A DNA stretch of 64,000 nt from an uncultured Pirellulaceae bacterium (lineage in GTDB: Bacteria; Planctomycetota; Planctomycetia; Pirellulales; Pirellulaceae). The DNA lies in the NCBI GenBank assembly GCA_905480235.1, contig CAJQPP010000021.1, positions 1-64,000 of the forward strand. The letters are read 5' to 3'. Shown here in pieces: positions 18,409 through 28,318 of the stretch (positions are counted from its first letter, which is position 1; every line of letters starts with the position of its first letter). The position numbers were made by a program, and so were the translations under genes. Under the pieces are notes generated by a model. The model worked only from the letters and a program-made list of their open reading frames with translations. It made no database searches and was not told the DNA's origin.

Positions 18409-20865
18409 ATGCTATCCCACCTCCCTGAACATCTTCGGGAACGTTGTCTGGTCTCGACGGCCGACACCAATGACGGTGACTATGTGTTGTATTGGATGCG
18501 TACCGCGGTACGTGTGGATGAGAACCCGGCGCTAGATGTGGCCCGTCTGTTGGCATGCAAACAAGGGGTTCCATTATTGGTCTACCATGCCATTTCCGAG
18601 CACTACGATTACGCGTCGGATCGACACCACACTTTTATGCTCGAAGGTGCGAGGGATGTGCAGCAACAATTTAGAGACCTCGATTTGGATTACGCATTCC
18701 ACTTAGCCACACCGCAGGACCGCCGTCCACATTTGGTGACCCTGGCTCAACAAGCAAATTGCGTGGTGACGGAATTAATGCCAGTCGATCCACCTCGTCG
18801 GTTTGTAGAGGCGCTATCAAACCGAGTTTCCACTCCAATTATTAGCGTCGATACCGCATGTGTCGTTCCGATGACGCTGGTTAAAAAACCTTTCGTCAGG
18901 GCGTTCAAATATCGCAGTGCGACCAAAAAACAATACGCTGAGCGACTGACGAGAGCTTGGCCAACCCTTGACGTGGTGACCGAGCGGTTCCCGCTTGAGA
19001 AGTTGCCGTTCGAACCACTGGAAATTACCAGCTCCAGCATCCCGGAACTGGTAGCTCAATGCGAAATTGACCATGCCGTGGCAGCCGTCGTGGATTCCCG
19101 TGGTGGGTCTCAAGCGGGCTATGAAAGATGGAACAGGTTTAAAGAGAAGGGTCTGCGTGGCTACGCGAAAAAAAGAAATAACGCACTGGTAGATGGGGTC
19201 AGTCGCATGTCGCCCTATTTGCATTACGGTATGGTTTCACCAATGCGTATTGCTCGAGAGTCGGCTGCCATTGATAACGCCGGCTCGGAAAAATATCTCG
19301 ATGAGCTACTGATATGGCGAGAAATGGCTTATGCGTTTTGTTTTCATCGCGACGACCACGATCAATGGTCGGCTATTCCCGAGTGGGCCCAGCAAACGTT
19401 AGAGAATCACGCTGGGGATTTACGACATGAAATTTACAACTGGGAGCAACTAGCGCGTGGTGAAACACAGGACGCTTTCTGGAACGTTGCGCAAAAATCT
19501 CTGTTGCGGCATGGAGAACTTCATAACAACGTGCGCATGACTTGGGGCAAGGCGTTGTTAGATTGGCTGGAAACGCCCCAACAGGCATTGCAGACCATTA
19601 TCGACCTCAACCACCGCTATGCCCTAGATGGTCGCGACCCAGCTTCCTATGGCGGTATTCTCTGGTGCCTGGGTCAATTCGACCGCCCGTTTGAACCGCC
19701 ACAAAACATTCTGGGAACCGTTCGCCCAAGACCCACATCGCAGCACGCGAGTCGTCTCGATACGACCAAATTTCTTGCCAAAGTAAACGCACCCCGACAC
19801 CAACCCATTTCACGAGTCGCGGTGATCGGAGCAGGTATATCGGGGTTGATGGCGGCTCGAACGCTGCAAGACCACGGCCTGCCAGTCACAGTATTTGAAA
19901 AGAGCCGTGGGTTGGGTGGCCGCATGGCCACGCGACGGACGGATACGGCGCACGCCAGCTTTGATCATGGAAGCCAGTATTTCCGTGCCCGGGATAAACG
20001 CTTTCAGCGTTATGTTGACGCTTGGTTGCAGGAAGGTTTGATTGCCAGATGGCCGGATGCCAGTTTGGGCGATGACCAGCAGATTGTGAAAATGGAAGCT
20101 GGAAAGATAGAACCGCTGATCGATGCGGAAGCAAGCTATGTCGGTGTTCCTGCGATGAACTCCCTCTGCAAACACCTGGCCAGGGAAATCGAAATTCACA
20201 AACAGAAACGCGTGGGAGAAATTCTCCAAGACGGACCGGGGTGGGATTTGTTGGATGATGAGGGCGCATCCTTAGGCCAATTCGATAGAGTGATCGTGGC
20301 CATTCCGGCGGAGCAAGCGGCGCTCTTATTGCATCGCGAAGCGGAGTTGGTAAAGCAAATTCACGACGTGGGTTTTCAGCCCTGCTGGTCGGTCATGGCC
20401 GGTTTTGAGCAACCGCTTACGGACCAGTGGGTAGGCGCATTTCCACAGGCCAGTTCGCTGGCTTGGATCGCTCGAAACAGCACCAAGCCGGGACGAAATG
20501 GCGCGTTTGAACATCTCGTTTTGCATGCCAACGCAGATTGGTCGAGCGAAAAAGAGGGCTCGAAACCAGACGCTGTGGCGGAGGAATTACTGCTAGAGTT
20601 TTGGCGAGTATCGGGAATAGCTCCCTCCGCGGCCAGTGATCTAAACGCACATTGGTGGAAGTATTCGACACCAACCCAAAGGCAAACCGACGGGTGTTAT
20701 TTAAATAGCACCAAGACAATCGCTGTGTGCGGTGATTGGGCCTTCAATGGCCGAGTCGAGGGTGCATTCCTGAGCGGAAGCGCTGCGGCGGGACGAATCT
20801 TAGGCACCCTTTCACCATTGAGTGCTACCAAGCCAATAGGGCAAAGATCTCTGTTCACGAGTTGA
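18409..20865 (+). CDS. Class II CPD photolyase fused to renalase-like FAD oxidoreductase
   Basis: 818 aa, two enzymes in one chain. Residues about 1-455 are a class II cyclobutane-pyrimidine-dimer photolyase: N-terminal Rossmann domain (YWMRTAVRVDENPALD; DxHHTFMLEG), then the FAD/DNA helical domain with LIWREMAYAFCFH, NNVRMTWGKALLDW and the class II signature LNHRYALDGRDPASYGGILW. Residues about 466-805 form an FAD-dependent amine-oxidase/renalase-like protein (COG3380 type): VIGAGISGLMAARTL dinucleotide fold, EKSRGLGGRMATRR, and a C-terminal GD...VEGAFLSGSAAAGRI FAD site. The joint is a polar linker with no stop or start between. In many bacteria the two are separate neighbouring genes, so the fusion suggests a shared job, such as flavin reduction for the photolyase. 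SD AAGGA precedes the ATG. Confidence 0.85.
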   Translation: MLSHLPEHLRERCLVSTADTNDGDYVLYWMRTAVRVDENPALDVARLLACKQGVPLLVYHAISEHYDYASDRHHTFMLEGARDVQQQFRDLDLDYAFHLATPQDRRPHLVTLAQQANCVVTELMPVDPPRRFVEALSNRVSTPIISVDTACVVPMTLVKKPFVRAFKYRSATKKQYAERLTRAWPTLDVVTERFPLEKLPFEPLEITSSSIPELVAQCEIDHAVAAVVDSRGGSQAGYERWNRFKEKGLRGYAKKRNNALVDGVSRMSPYLHYGMVSPMRIARESAAIDNAGSEKYLDELLIWREMAYAFCFHRDDHDQWSAIPEWAQQTLENHAGDLRHEIYNWEQLARGETQDAFWNVAQKSLLRHGELHNNVRMTWGKALLDWLETPQQALQTIIDLNHRYALDGRDPASYGGILWCLGQFDRPFEPPQNILGTVRPRPTSQHASRLDTTKFLAKVNAPRHQPISRVAVIGAGISGLMAARTLQDHGLPVTVFEKSRGLGGRMATRRTDTAHASFDHGSQYFRARDKRFQRYVDAWLQEGLIARWPDASLGDDQQIVKMEAGKIEPLIDAEASYVGVPAMNSLCKHLAREIEIHKQKRVGEILQDGPGWDLLDDEGASLGQFDRVIVAIPAEQAALLLHREAELVKQIHDVGFQPCWSVMAGFEQPLTDQWVGAFPQASSLAWIARNSTKPGRNGAFEHLVLHANADWSSEKEGSKPDAVAEELLLEFWRVSGIAPSAASDLNAHWWKYSTPTQRQTDGCYLNSTKTIAVCGDWAFNGRVEGAFLSGSAAAGRILGTLSPLSATKPIGQRSLFTS

Positions 20866-21353
20866 AGTAAAACAAGGTGTCTGACGGATCATCTGCTGCC
20901 GGAATTTTGTTTCCTTTTTTACCGCAGAGCAGCTGTGACGAGCAGAGGTTGCACTGGCCGCACCCGATCTGTTAACGCGATGTTTGGGCGAAGTGCCACC
21001 AAAACGCGTGCAGAACGCCTCGCCAGAGAGTTATTCAAACACCGGTGTCTGGTAGCGTGCGATTCCGCATGGCGTGACGCTCGCCTGCACAGTTACGTGA
21101 TGTTGCGATTCTCACGACTCCTAAGGGATGCGAATTCTTTGCTGCGGGCTGAATTGTTTTGATTGGCGAGTCGTTCGCGTCATAAAAACTTGCCGCAACG
21201 AATGCGTGGCCCCTAACATAGATTGGGAACATGGGTTCAATTTTATCTCGAACAGAGCGGCGCCCGCGGCGATTAATTTCGCGGTGTCAAGAAGCACAAA
21301 ATTTAGTTTGGCGAATCTGTTTTTAGTACCGGTCATTCGGGACTCGGGATGCG
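20866..21353. other. Gene-poor interval
   Basis: About 490 bp between two plus-strand genes. Overlapping short frames in several phases but no domain or good ribosome-binding site. Probably leader and promoter DNA of the kinase gene. Confidence 0.3.
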
Positions 21354-23699
21354 ATGAATTTGAACGACTCTATAGCCAATTGGTATCGATGTCCCGAGTG
21401 CGGACTACGGATCGAAACTGCTCCGGCGGATTGGATTGGCGAAGATTCTCTTGCAGGCTCAAGCTGCTCCTTATGCGTCGGTACCACTGCCCATCAGGGC
21501 AACGATGAGCGTCCTGGATTTTTTGCGCCAATTCACAGAGACGTTGGTCGCGAATCACACGCTGCGCCGGTAACCCCGAACCCGGCAATCTTAAAGACGC
21601 TGGTGAATCACGATTTGTGGACGCTTCAAAAAGATGCCGAGGTAGATTCTCACAGCGACCCAATGTCGACGACAGATTGTGAGAGAAGGCAGCCGGAAAT
21701 TCCGGGTTTTAAGATTAAAAGAACGATTGCCCAAGGCGGCATGGGCGTCGTTTATGAGGCCGATGACCTGCAATTGAATCGCCGCGTGGCCATCAAGGCC
21801 CTTTTACCGAACGCATCTTTGGACACGATGAATCGTAAACGCTTTGAACTGGAAGCAGCAGCGTTGGCCCAGCTCGAACATCCCAACATTGTGCGTTTAT
21901 ACGATGTTATTTGGGCCGAGCAGCGGCCGTACATGGTTTTGGAATACGCTGAAATTTCAAATTTGGACGACGTGATCAGGTTAGGGACGATTCCAAGTCT
22001 TACCAGTGCCTGGCTCGTGGAGCGCATCGCTCACGCGTTGCAATTTGCCCATGACGACCATATTGTGCACCGGGATCTGAAGCCCAGTAATATTCTTTTG
22101 GATCGTGCCGAGAAATCCAAACTGCCCGCTGACGATTTGTGTCAAATGCGATCGGAGATCGTAGAGGGCATGCATCACAAGGCCTTTGGCGTGGATTGCA
22201 TCGTGCCGAAAATCGCGGACTTTGGACTCGTGGGGCACCTTACGGATTCGGTAACCAATACCCGATTGACCGAGGTGGGAGTATTAATCGGTACGCCAGG
22301 TTATTTGGCCCCGGAAAGTATTTCGCAGGCGGCCGGTCATGCCACATCACAGGTGGATGTCTATGGGTTGGGCGGAGTTTTGTATGCCTGCCTGACGGGT
22401 AAGGCACCGTATTCGGGATCCAATTTGGCGGAGGTCATTCAAAAAATTCTCAACGAGGAATTGGTGCCCCCGAAGGTCATTTCACCGAGTGTACCGGACG
22501 ATCTCAATACCATCTGTTTGAAGTGTTTAGAAAAAAAACCTGCCGATCGATATCAGAGCGCGGCCGAAGTCGCAGAAGATCTACGGCGTTTTCAAGCGGA
22601 CATGCCGATTTTGGCAAAACCACCCGGCATCATTCGCAGAGTAATGAAATGGCAAGAGCGTAATCGGTGCTCATCAGTACTCACGGTCTTATTCCTAATC
22701 TTGGGGTGTTTAACAACGATGACCGTGGCGAATAGCCAATTTATGCTACTGGAAAAAGACAAAGAGTCGCAGATGCAGGCGTTACTCAAAGAAGAAGCGC
22801 TAAAAATAAGCGGGCAACTGAAAACAAAAATGGTGGTCGTGCAATCCTTAGCCGCACACATTTCTTGCCAAGCAGATTTTTCGTTTACGGAATTCGAAAT
22901 CTTCTGCCATTCGCTAATCTCGGTTTACGAGGAGTTTCAGGCACTTGAGTGGGCGCCACGCGTAACGCCTGCTGAGCGGCAAGCACACGAGGCATGGGCA
23001 CGCGAACATGTGACGCCTGATTATCGCATCCACGGTGGAGAAAATTCGGCACCAGAAATCGAAGCCGCTGATTCGAACGCGGATTATTTTCCTGTTCTAG
23101 TGGCATATCCAAAGCAAGGAAATGAACAGGCCATTGGATTGAATCTGGCCTTTGAAAGACAACGAAAATCGGCGTTGCAATTAGCCATTCAAAATAAAAG
23201 AGCCGGTATCTCCGGGCCGATTAACTTGGTGCAAGATCAGGCCGAGGAGAAAGCCCTTTTAGGTTTTGTACCGGTTTGGAAACAACCGGCGGATGGGTGG
23301 AGTGAGGGAAAACCCGTTGGTCAGAAACAGGATACCGAGTTGCGTGGCTTAGTTGTGGGAGTCTTTCGCGTCAGCCATTTAATTGGGCCGGTTATCGATA
23401 ATTGGTCACTGGCCGGAACCACGCCCAGGTACGCGATTGAAATTCATGATGTTACGGAGCAGAAAGCGCTCCTGTTTTCTTCGTTGAAGGGTGAGCGAGT
23501 GCATGAGTTTCAGGACAACTCAAAAAGCGTGCCTTTGGATCTGCATGGCCGGTCTTGGGAAGTGACTTTCTATGCGCGGCATGGAAATGGAAACGGAATG
23601 AATGATTCCATTCGATCTATCGTCGCAATTGGTTTCCTCTTAACGTTGCTGGCAGCCGGCGCTCCCGTGTTTATTAGCTTGCTAAGGAAACACCTGTAG
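21354..23699 (+). CDS. Ser/Thr protein kinase with C-terminal CHASE sensor domain
   Basis: 781 aa. N-terminal zinc ribbon (CPEC ... CSLC, residues 12-40); PknB-like kinase about 116-410 with the Gly loop (IAQGGMGVVYEA), VAIKALL Lys, catalytic HRDLKPSN, KIADFGLVG and GYLAPES; between HRD and DFG there is an insertion of roughly 20 residues. Membrane segment about 440-460; an extracellular CHASE domain about 500-700 (LEWAPRVTPAERQAHE, YFPVLVAYPKQGNEQAIGLNL, SGPINLVQ, LLGFVPVW); second membrane segment near 755-775, then a short basic tail. So the catalytic part is inside at the N-terminus and the sensor outside at the C-terminus, the reverse of most CHASE proteins. All catalytic residues are present. 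The ligand is unknown; CHASE domains bind small molecules such as cytokinin-like compounds or peptides. Confidence 0.88.
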   Translation: MNLNDSIANWYRCPECGLRIETAPADWIGEDSLAGSSCSLCVGTTAHQGNDERPGFFAPIHRDVGRESHAAPVTPNPAILKTLVNHDLWTLQKDAEVDSHSDPMSTTDCERRQPEIPGFKIKRTIAQGGMGVVYEADDLQLNRRVAIKALLPNASLDTMNRKRFELEAAALAQLEHPNIVRLYDVIWAEQRPYMVLEYAEISNLDDVIRLGTIPSLTSAWLVERIAHALQFAHDDHIVHRDLKPSNILLDRAEKSKLPADDLCQMRSEIVEGMHHKAFGVDCIVPKIADFGLVGHLTDSVTNTRLTEVGVLIGTPGYLAPESISQAAGHATSQVDVYGLGGVLYACLTGKAPYSGSNLAEVIQKILNEELVPPKVISPSVPDDLNTICLKCLEKKPADRYQSAAEVAEDLRRFQADMPILAKPPGIIRRVMKWQERNRCSSVLTVLFLILGCLTTMTVANSQFMLLEKDKESQMQALLKEEALKISGQLKTKMVVVQSLAAHISCQADFSFTEFEIFCHSLISVYEEFQALEWAPRVTPAERQAHEAWAREHVTPDYRIHGGENSAPEIEAADSNADYFPVLVAYPKQGNEQAIGLNLAFERQRKSALQLAIQNKRAGISGPINLVQDQAEEKALLGFVPVWKQPADGWSEGKPVGQKQDTELRGLVVGVFRVSHLIGPVIDNWSLAGTTPRYAIEIHDVTEQKALLFSSLKGERVHEFQDNSKSVPLDLHGRSWEVTFYARHGNGNGMNDSIRSIVAIGFLLTLLAAGAPVFISLLRKHL

Positions 23700-23762
23700 G
23701 ACTGAGCGGTCCTCGTGCTCAGCCGGCGGAGCAAGGGTGGAAATCACGGAGTAAAGGTTGAA

Positions 23763-24203
23763 TTACTGATCGTCAGAGGTGAGATCAAAGTTGAAAACAT
23801 TATCGCCGCCGGCAGATACCGCCACCGTTTCCACTTGGGACAAGGAACTGGGCTCGCTCTCTTCGTCAGACCCCATTATGGAAAAGTGTGCCTCAAAGGC
23901 GCCCTCAGGACAGCCTTTTGACTTCAAGAAAACCAATTCGAAATTGCCATTTTCGTCGGTGTATCCATTGGCACCACGGGGTTGTTTATCCGTCCCGACC
24001 GGTTGAAATTCGACGAACACATTTGCTGTTTTCTGACCATCGAGATTCACGGAGCCGGTGACGGGATACAGCGATACGTCGTACCCCTCACCGCAACCGC
24101 AAATAATCACAGTGAAAGCAAAAATGAAGATCAACTTCAACGTTCCACAGACAAGCTGCTGGAGCGGCTTTGTTCGCACTAGATCAGTGAAAATTGAATT
24201 CAT
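23763..24203 (-). CDS. Putative lipoprotein with carboxypeptidase-regulatory-like fold
   Basis: 146 aa. Hydrophobic N-terminus ending in a lipobox-like FTVIICGCGEG, so it is probably lipid-anchored after cleavage before Cys. The rest resembles the small planctomycete proteins with pattern PVTGSVNLDGQK ... VFVEFQPVG ... GYTDENGNFELVFLKSKG ... EGAFEAHFSIMG, a beta-sandwich of the carboxypeptidase-regulatory/transthyretin type. In planctomycetes such proteins often follow a DUF1559 gene, as here (47 bp gap, same strand), so they may form a surface unit. ATG 24203 is preferred to the TTG 9 bp upstream. Exact role unknown. Confidence 0.72.
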   Translation of the reverse strand: MNSIFTDLVRTKPLQQLVCGTLKLIFIFAFTVIICGCGEGYDVSLYPVTGSVNLDGQKTANVFVEFQPVGTDKQPRGANGYTDENGNFELVFLKSKGCPEGAFEAHFSIMGSDEESEPSSLSQVETVAVSAGGDNVFNFDLTSDDQ

Positions 24204-24250
24204 TGCTCTCAATCTGTTTATCTAATTAACAAAAGTTATTGGAAATCGAA

Positions 24251-25282
24251 TTACTGAAATGTGGAAGTGTCAACGACCAATCCATCATCAATTGCCAACA
24301 GACAATCGAAGATGGAGTCGATAGCCACATCCGGGTCTTGCTCGATCGTTTCCGCAAGGTATCTCGTGGAGCCGTCCGCCCATGCGGTCATGATTCCACC
24401 AGCATGGCGGCTACTGGCGCCCTCAATTTTCTTAAATACACCGTGGTCGTTGATGCCGGCGTAGGAAGTAAATGACACGTCTGCAACACCTTGGGTCGAG
24501 CTGTAATTGGTTCCGTCACCGGCCGTTCCCGTACCACGTGAACCATAAATCAAACCAGCCGCGGGCAAGCGATCTTTAACTTGTTGGGTGGCAGATTCTG
24601 GCACGTAGATGTTGTTGTAAGTTCTTTCAGAAAAAAGAACGGTATTCGATTGTCCGTCGGTAAAGGCGCGGAATTGTAAGCCCCTTTCACTACCACGAAA
24701 TGCTCCATTGACATCGGGCACGTCGCCCGACCCAGCAACCAAATCTTTCCATTTGACACGACCTGCGTTATTGCTGGCAACATAATTGGACACAGCGCTG
24801 AATACAGGACTGCCAGCAACAAAAAATCTTCTCACCTCGTTCAGGTCAGGTGCATCATCAGAAGGACAACGGAAAACGCCGAGCGGCGTTTGAATGGCCT
24901 CCAGCACAAGCGCTCCGTCGTTAGGATCGGTTAGTCGCTGTTGTAATGTGCCCTGATTTATTCTGAGGACGTTTGCCAAGTTACCTTGCTCGACGTAAGT
25001 CAGCAAAAAGGCACCCCAACTCCAACGTCCTTGGGAATTTCTGCTTCCGGCCGTGTTGTCGGCATCCACGATCTGAATCCCAGGTGGCATGCGACGAACG
25101 GCCGACTCGTAATTGTGAACGGCTAAGGCCAACTGTCGAATGTTGTTGGAACATTGGGTGCGCCGTGCGGCTTCCCGAACCTGCTGAACAGCCGGTAAAA
25201 GTAATGAAACCAAAATGCCAATGATTGCAATAACAACCAGCAATTCTACTAGCGTAAAACCAGATGATTCCCGGACCCTCAT
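24251..25282 (-). CDS. DUF1559 prepilin-like protein
   Basis: 343 aa. Type IV prepilin/pseudopilin N-terminus: [20 protein letters not shown], cleaved after Gly and methylated on Phe in relatives, followed by [19 protein letters not shown]. The rest is the DUF1559 domain (VFRCPSDDAPDLNEVRRF; ASSRHAGGIMTAWADGSTRY) found in large paralogous sets in planctomycetes. Function is not established; an exported, possibly surface-displayed or filament-forming role is inferred. The start at 25282 has AAGGGGG 8 nt upstream. First gene of a pair with the lipoprotein; a second DUF1559 gene lies 1.1 kb upstream. Confidence 0.9.
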   Translation of the reverse strand: MRVRESSGFTLVELLVVIAIIGILVSLLLPAVQQVREAARRTQCSNNIRQLALAVHNYESAVRRMPPGIQIVDADNTAGSRNSQGRWSWGAFLLTYVEQGNLANVLRINQGTLQQRLTDPNDGALVLEAIQTPLGVFRCPSDDAPDLNEVRRFFVAGSPVFSAVSNYVASNNAGRVKWKDLVAGSGDVPDVNGAFRGSERGLQFRAFTDGQSNTVLFSERTYNNIYVPESATQQVKDRLPAAGLIYGSRGTGTAGDGTNYSSTQGVADVSFTSYAGINDHGVFKKIEGASSRHAGGIMTAWADGSTRYLAETIEQDPDVAIDSIFDCLLAIDDGLVVDTSTFQ

Positions 25283-26364
25283 ATCAATTCCCCCTTCGGA
25301 TGAGATATTTGAAATAACGCGATGCAATGTGCGGTTTGATAGTTCACTGTTTCACGCTTCTGAAAGCTTTGAACGCAAGACAAAATCAAACCATCCGGTC
25401 TGTAAAGCGAGCCTCTTCTTGTTGAGGAATGAGCGCTTTTGCAGATTAGCCGAATCGGAATATGGGGTCATCTCGACTCTCCCAGAGAGCGTATTGGATT
25501 CCGTATATTACTTTTTCGACGAACCTAAACCTTTCCACAAATGCATTCTGTACCCGAAAAAAGAAACAGCCAGTAGATATTGCGCATACTTGCGGAGAGA
25601 TTTGGCTAGACCGTCACAGAGGTTTCACGCCCCACCCCAGCCGATAATGGCTTCGAGATTTCGTTTGATACCGCAGCATTATTTTGCTTAACCGGCATGG
25701 ATAATGGGCTCCTGATTTCTGAGCGGTGTTCGTGATCCCGTTCACTCATTAGCGTAAGAGAACGTCCTTGGATTTTGGGTTTTGTTCGCCTGGTTGCTAA
25801 TGGACATCGTGCATGGGTGAGCGATGAGTCAAAAAAGATATTCACGCCAATGCGTATCCGCTAACAGCGATGGGAATGGTGGGACGCTAGTTGACGAGGC
25901 TAGCATTTAGCTTGTGACCCAACGTTCGCGTGCCGAAAAAATACGAGGCAATCTTTCTAGAAATTAATCACACCTACCTGAAATGCTCTTGAGGCGTTTG
26001 CAGGCAATGATCGGTTAAGGCAATCGAGGTGATTCGTATTTGGGCGTTACCAAATTTTCGCAGCACGCTTAAAAACGAGTGCTTCGATTAATCTTTGCAG
26101 GCTCGGATTGCTAGGAACAGCCCATGCGAAAGCGGGGGTTGAGAGTTCGAGTTCCGCGCGTCCTGGTTAAGTTGAGACATCGCTGTCTTGGATCTGAAAA
26201 ATACAGATTAAGAAAAAAATTGATGTCAAACTAAAACAGCAGCGTTTACTAAACTTAAGTAAACGCTGCTATTATTTTGTGCGAGGAATTGAAGCGGGGC
26301 TGAGCCTTATGGGAGCATCAAAATTTGACGTAACCAATACCGACCTATCCACGGTCCTCGGTGA
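25283..26364. other. Gene-poor interval with one terminator
   Basis: About 1.1 kb. Holds the strong inverted repeat at 26238-26270 that follows the upstream DUF1559 gene. Beyond that I see no gene; short frames lack domains. A likely promoter region for the 24251-25282 gene lies near 25300-25450. Confidence 0.4.
26238..26270 (-). terminator. Inverted repeat terminator after DUF1559 gene
   Basis: Perfect 13-bp stem AGCAGCGTTTACT / AGTAAACGCTGCT around a 7-nt loop (AAACTTA). On the minus strand it is followed by GTTTTAGTTT; on the plus strand by ATTATTTT, so it could work both ways. It lies 95 bp past the stop of the DUF1559 gene at 26365. Confidence 0.7.
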
Positions 26365-27429
26365 CTACTCGAAATCGGTGTAACTAAAAGCTCCGCCGTC
26401 ATCAATCGCAAGGGCTTGGGCAAACGGCGATTCAACGTTCGGTGTGCCTGGACTTTGCGATATTTCATCTGAAAGCAGTCTAACGCTTCCATCTCCCCAG
26501 GCTGTGACGACCACGCCTTGGTGATAACTGCTGATGCCCTGCCTTCTGGCGGGAGCTTCCGTGTCGTTAATTAACGAGTAACCACCAAATCCGATATCGC
26601 TCATACCGCGAAACGGTTCGTAAACAGAGATGTCCCCGCCCTGTTCAGGGTCGATGCCTAACGACTCTACCTTTCTCGACGCATAAACTAATGCTGCGGC
26701 GGGAGTGGAGGCATTGGGATTATCTGGACGAAGACCAACAAAGTCGTATGCACGTTCAGCAATCAGCAAGGTATTACTGCTTCCATCCTTAAAGTCTCGA
26801 TTCCGCCGGCTTTCTCCACCGATAAACGAACCAAGTGGCTCGTAGTAAGTATTGCCTAAAAAGTTATCATTCCAACCAGAAGCGTCGATGATTGTCGGCG
26901 CTGCTGGATATTTAACGGCTCCCGTATTGTTGCAGACAACATAATTGGATAGGGCGCCTTCTGTGCTGCCGAAGCCGGAAGGGAGATTATAAGGTCTCGC
27001 ATCATTTAGTTCGGGGCCAGTGTCGGAAGGACAACGAAAAATTGCTAAAGGGGTTTGAAGCACTTCAACGATTGCTCCTGCGTCGGGGGAATTTAAGCGT
27101 TGGTTTAGGTAGCCCGCCTGCGGCTTAAGAATTTTAGCTAAGTTGTCCTGTTCAAGATCTGTGAGCAGGTACGTTCCCCAACTCCAATTGCTGCCTGCCT
27201 CCGGCACTGAGGGGTTGTATCTGATGCCCGGTGGCAGTTTTCCGCGTCTTGCTTCGTAGGCGGTCATCGCCAACATCAAGTTCTTTACTCTATTGGTGCA
27301 TTGAGTTCGCCTTGCTGCTTCGCGAACCTGTTGGACGGCAGGTAGCAGCAGTGATACAAGAATGCCGATGATCGCAATTACGACCAACAGCTCAATAAGC
27401 GTAAAGCCTGTTTTTCTGCGATTGCTCAT
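26365..27429 (-). CDS. DUF1559 prepilin-like protein
   Basis: 354 aa, same architecture as the gene at 24251-25282: short basic leader (MSNRRKT), [20 protein letters not shown] prepilin helix, [18 protein letters not shown], then the DUF1559 body ([50 protein letters not shown]). The two proteins are clear paralogues. Prepilin peptidase is expected to process it; none is encoded here. Start supported by AGAGG upstream. No lipoprotein partner follows directly; a terminator hairpin does. Confidence 0.9.
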   Translation of the reverse strand: MSNRRKTGFTLIELLVVIAIIGILVSLLLPAVQQVREAARRTQCTNRVKNLMLAMTAYEARRGKLPPGIRYNPSVPEAGSNWSWGTYLLTDLEQDNLAKILKPQAGYLNQRLNSPDAGAIVEVLQTPLAIFRCPSDTGPELNDARPYNLPSGFGSTEGALSNYVVCNNTGAVKYPAAPTIIDASGWNDNFLGNTYYEPLGSFIGGESRRNRDFKDGSSNTLLIAERAYDFVGLRPDNPNASTPAAALVYASRKVESLGIDPEQGGDISVYEPFRGMSDIGFGGYSLINDTEAPARRQGISSYHQGVVVTAWGDGSVRLLSDEISQSPGTPNVESPFAQALAIDDGGAFSYTDFE

Positions 27430-28318
27430 GACGGTCCTCTTTCTGTTGTGTCTGTGATGAGTAGGTGGGTGGCACCGTTGGTGGTACCGTCGCTGTTACG
27501 AAAGTACTTTTGAATGGGACTAAATACAAATTCGCTTCACGACTTGGTGAAAAGTTCGAGTGCAGAGGCGACGGTTGGGTGAAACCCACATTGTACCGCC
27601 CCGCGACCCAATTCGACTTCGTTGGATGCGTGCAATTTCTACAGAAAATTCAGTGGGAATACCAATGCAGTTCTCTGTCCCATGCCGGTAAGCCGCATTT
27701 GAAAAGCAATTTCGGTAGCTTCGCAAAGAACGGACTTAGCCCTATCCCCCATTGTAACCGAATCTGCGCGGGAAGTCAGGAATTTATGCCAACCCCTGGG
27801 CAAATCCAAATAAGGGGCGTCATCGGATCATTAGAGATATTTTCCCTCTTGCCTATCGAAGATCAGGGGGCCAATGACAGGCCTGGTGATCACGGAATCG
27901 TGGGTTATGTCCATAAGATAGCGCATCTTCGAAGGAAGCCCAGCTAATTAGCTGACAAGTTGTCAGTTTTCGTTGGGCGATTTGGAGTAGGGCCGTTATG
28001 CACCCACAGGCATTATCGCATTGGTGAAACGCAGGGCTCTTAGCCGCCACCCTCAAATCTGCGAGCGATTCATTAACCGTCGAGGCGATCTTGATAGCTT
28101 GCCAGCTTTCTCCCACAGCTTCGCCAAGCAAACCAAACCGGCATTTTTGGGTAGCCGCCGATTTCGTGTCCCCCAGTCGGTAGCCGAGGGTCGGCACGAT
28201 TATCAAAAAGGACGCCGCGTTTTAACGCTCGTACCTTATTTCAAGGTCCGAGCGTGCTTTTGTGTTTTGCCATGGAAACGTTAGCTCACGCCGCATTGAT
28301 TGCGGATCGGGAATGTTT
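27430..28318. other. Gene-poor interval with palindromes
   Basis: About 890 bp upstream of one minus-strand gene and downstream of another. Contains AGCTAATTAGCT (27942-27953), directly followed by the palindrome CTGACAAGTTGTCAG (27952-27966) and a TTTT run, and a longer hairpin at 28225-28255. No convincing coding region. Confidence 0.35.
28225..28255. terminator. Hairpin, possible terminator
   Basis: 13-bp stem with one mismatch (ACGCTCGTACCTT / AAGGTCCGAGCGT, loop ATTTC), followed on the plus strand by GCTTTTGTGTTTT. It lies 63 bp beyond the stop of the minus-strand DUF1501 gene, but the U-rich side is on the plus strand, so its direction is uncertain. Confidence 0.5.

Noticed and set aside
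24251-27429. Two DUF1559 genes as a mobile-element repeat
   Set aside because: They are diverged paralogues of a family that is large in planctomycetes; no flanking inverted repeats or transposase.
27942-27966. Palindromes AGCTAATTAGCT and CTGACAAGTTGTCAG as an attachment or binding site
   Set aside because: No integrase or repeat partner nearby; could be a weak terminator, but there is no gene ending just before it on the plus strand.
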